From Lutraria lutraria (Eukaryota; Mollusca; Bivalvia; Venerida; Mactridae), in the NCBI GenBank assembly GCA_964023205.1, contig OZ026833.1, positions 29,042,830 through 29,106,829 on the forward strand: a DNA stretch of 64,000 bases, read 5' to 3'. The position numbers and the translations under genes are program-made. The notes under the pieces are model-generated. The model searched no databases, was not told the origin of the DNA, and worked only from the letters and a program-made list of their open reading frames with translations. Positions 61,811 through 64,000 of this stretch are shown in pieces; within the stretch, counting starts at the first letter, position 1, and each line of letters starts with the position of its first letter.

Positions 61811-62070
61811 AGTGGCTCTGTGGTGAAGTAGTGGATAATGGTCACTGCATGGCTTTAGTAATTTAAAGAGCCCCTTTCCGCTGTGATTTTGAACCCACCT
61901 GGGGCCAGGTAAATATAATTAATATGAGGAAGCTGTCCAGCTAGCCTACTATAGGTTGGTGATTCTACCCAAGTCTACTTATTGAGTCTTCCTTCACTGT
62001 TAGGCTGGAAAAGTTGCCAAATTACCCTGGCCGTTGGTGCAACAGTATAAAACCCAAATAAAAAACAACA
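61811..62070 (+). repeat. SINE copy with intact tail
   Basis: The tRNA-like head has GTGGCTCTGTGGTGAAGTAG and the B-box-like GTGATTTTGAACCCAC. The body has GAGGAAGCTGTCCAGCTAG, GGTTGGTGATTCTACCCA and GGCTGGAAAAGTTGCCAAAT; the tail has GGCCGTTGGTGCAACAG, then ATAAAACCCAAATAAAAAA. Body and tail match the copy in FRG1 intron 3. The GAAGCTG and TTCTACCC words are shared with family S1. Confidence 0.8.
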
Positions 62071-62969
62071 AATATATGACTCTTAAATTTCTCATAAATG
62101 TATACAATTTATAAATGATTATGCTTGTAGGAGAGCCTCCTTGTATATTGTACCCATGGTTTTATCTCATATCTCTGTGATTTAACTGTCTTTCAATTGA
62201 CAGATTTCTTTTAATGCAATGATAACAGAATCCTGTATTTTTTATGCATTTTGAGAAAAATTTTAGTTATATTATCATATATTATTTATACACAGTGTAC
62301 TTTTAAAACAGATTTAAAGAATAAATAAGTGTATAAGGACGCCTATAAAAACCCCCGAAAAATTGTTGATTGGAAAATTATGCAGTCTGTGGATATTTAA
62401 CTATTAGCCAAATGTTGCATTACTTCCGGATCAACCCTTGTTTGTAAGAAAATTCCAAATGCAGGTGAAAAATGTTTACTTATTTTTTGTCTAAAAAAAC
62501 ACTTTAATTTAAATATTTATGTTTCTAGTTCAATGTGTTTATCATCTGCTGAGCCTGATAAGCTAAAAAAAATCTAAAACTTGGTGAAATTCCAAATCTT
62601 TACGTCTCAAAGTAAACAGACCCTGAGCTATTGAGTAAACATGGAATTGATGAATTCAATCAAGTACTCAAAAAGTTTCAAACAATTTGCTGATTGGATG
62701 GAAGTGTTACAAATTCTGATACTTAGTCTGAAATATATGAATGATGTGTTTTATTGAAAGTATCTGTTGCTATAGAAATTTATCACCATGATAATAAAAC
62801 CATTTGTTTTGCCAGTTTTAACAACCATTATTTTTTGTTCTATATTCCGCTACTTTTTCTTAACAGCATATTTATAAAACTATAATGGTATAAAAATATG
62901 CACAGATTATTGTAGTAACTTTTTGACAGGATCTTCTGAATAAATTATTTATAGTGCACTACCATATGT
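62071..62969. other. No gene recognised
   Basis: AT-rich sequence without repeats or exons I can support. Confidence 0.4.
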
Positions 62970-63778
62970 ATATGTAGTCCCCCTGTGTATGGAGTCTATC
63001 TGTATATAGAGTTCCCCTCTGTAATGGTGTCCACCTGTATATATGGTCCCCTGGTGTATGGAGTCCACCTGTATATATAGTCTCCCTGTGTATGGAGTCC
63101 ACCTGTATATATAGTCTCCCTGTGTATGGAGTCCACCTGTATATATGGTCCCCTGGTGTATGGAGTCCACCTGTATATATAGTCTCCCTGTGTATGGAGT
63201 CCACCTGTATATATGGTCCCCTGGTGTATGGAGTCCACCTGTATATATAGTCTCCCTGTGTATGGAGTCCACCTGTATATATGGTCCCCTGGTGTATGGA
63301 GTCCACCTGTATATATAGTCTCCCTGTGTATGGAGTCCACCTGTATATATAGTCTCCCTGTGTATGGAGTCCACCTGTATATATAGTCTCCCGATGTATG
63401 GAGTCCACCTGTATATATAGTCTCCCTGTGTATGGAGTTCACCTGTATATATAGTCTCCCTGTGTATGGAGTCCACCTGTATATATAGTCTCCCTGTGTA
63501 TGGAGTCCACCTGTATATATAGTCTCCCTGTGTATGGAGTCCACCTGTATATATAGTCTCCCTATGTATGGAGTCCACCTGTATATATAGTCTCCCTGTG
63601 TATGGTGTCCACCTGTATATATAGTCTCCCTGTGTATGGAGTCCACCTGTATATATAGTCTCCCTGTGTATGGTGTCCACCTGTATATATAGTCTCCCTG
63701 TGTATGGAGTCCACCTGTATATATAGTCTCCCTGTGTATGGAGTCCACCTGTATATATAGTCTCCCTGTGTATGGTGT
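62970..63778. repeat. 34-bp minisatellite, about 24 copies
   Basis: The unit combines TGTGTATGGAGTCCACCTG with TATATATAGTCTCCC. A second unit type has TATATATGGTCCCCTGG. The two types alternate between about 63030 and 63300, giving a local 68-bp period, while from about 63300 to 63770 only the first type occurs. Because 34 is not a multiple of three and no frame has a stop on the minus strand, three long overlapping minus-strand frames (149, 243 and 281 codons) arise from the repeat alone. Confidence 0.95.
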
Positions 63779-63800
63779 CTGTCTGGCTGTGAAGACTATA

Positions 63801-63976
63801 CAGTACAACCTCTGAAGAGCAACACCCTGTGTGAGCTGCAAATATTGATCGTTGTTCAGAGGTTGTTGCTCTATGGAGGTTAAATTTATAGTAAATATAA
63901 GCTTAGGGAAAATTTGAAGGTGTTGTTATGTAGAGGTTGTTGCTCTACAGGGGGCCGCTCTGGAGAGGTTGTACTG
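63801..63976. repeat. MITE family M1, copy 2, 176 bp
   Basis: The ends CAGTACAACCTCT and AGAGGTTGTACTG are perfect 13-bp inverted repeats, flanked by TA (63799-63800 and 63977-63978). Length and interior match the copy at 48303-48478. The better-preserved ends show this is the younger copy. Confidence 0.9.
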
Positions 63977-64000
63977 TATATTTAATTTTCTTTGCAAAGT

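Noticed and set aside
62949..63841. Three long minus-strand frames (149, 243 and 281 codons)
   Set aside because: A 34-bp unit without stops is open in all three frames; the peptides are just the repeat read in rotation, with no signal peptide or start context of note.

Overview
The window is eukaryotic, AT-rich, intron-bearing animal DNA. It shows GT-AG introns, tRNA-derived SINEs, Tc1/mariner-type MITEs, an APE-type LINE and a FLYWCH/MULE-like gene. FRG1 is present as an intact multi-exon gene of a divergent invertebrate type. The repeat mix and the FLYWCH/MULE gene suggest a mollusc, probably a bivalve. That taxonomic call is inference; no taxon-diagnostic gene is present.

Layout. (1) 1-24981 is one uninterrupted tandem satellite array, about 74 monomers of about 338 bp, running off the left edge. 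It falls into blocks with different higher-order periods (3-mer of 1014 bp, 5-mer of about 1687 bp, 6-mer of about 2029 bp). Most monomers carry the perfect CRE palindrome TGACGTCA, and a second monomer type (13 copies) carries an 8-bp hairpin with a GAAA loop. (2) 25091-27092, minus strand: five exons of a FLYWCH/MULE transposase-like gene, damaged by a frameshift and cut short at the satellite boundary. (3) About 27570-32660: an almost complete non-LTR retrotransposon, with an L1-type ORF1 and an endonuclease/reverse transcriptase ORF2. The two ORFs share a frame, separated by a single TAG, and no ATG precedes the endonuclease core. A 39-bp perfect palindrome flanked by 7-bp direct repeats sits at its 3' end. 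(4) 33.2-34.9 kb: an intergenic cluster of a 12-bp motif, TAACGTATCTTA, partly as a 20-bp tandem repeat. (5) 35790-40458, plus strand: the complete FRG1 homologue, 8 coding exons and 263 residues. (6) 40.5-63 kb: intergenic or intronic DNA with one candidate 5' exon of another gene (about 43739-43876), at least five SINE copies, two MITE families, a third dispersed repeat and a 1200-bp terminal-inverted-repeat element. (7) 62970-63778: a 34-bp minisatellite next to a MITE at the right edge.

The only gene I regard as functional is FRG1, an actin- and RNA-associated nuclear protein. The retroelement and the MULE-like gene are recently decayed or carry base-level errors. Most of the remaining signal is repeat biology: array homogenisation, satellite-gene junctions and small non-autonomous transposons.
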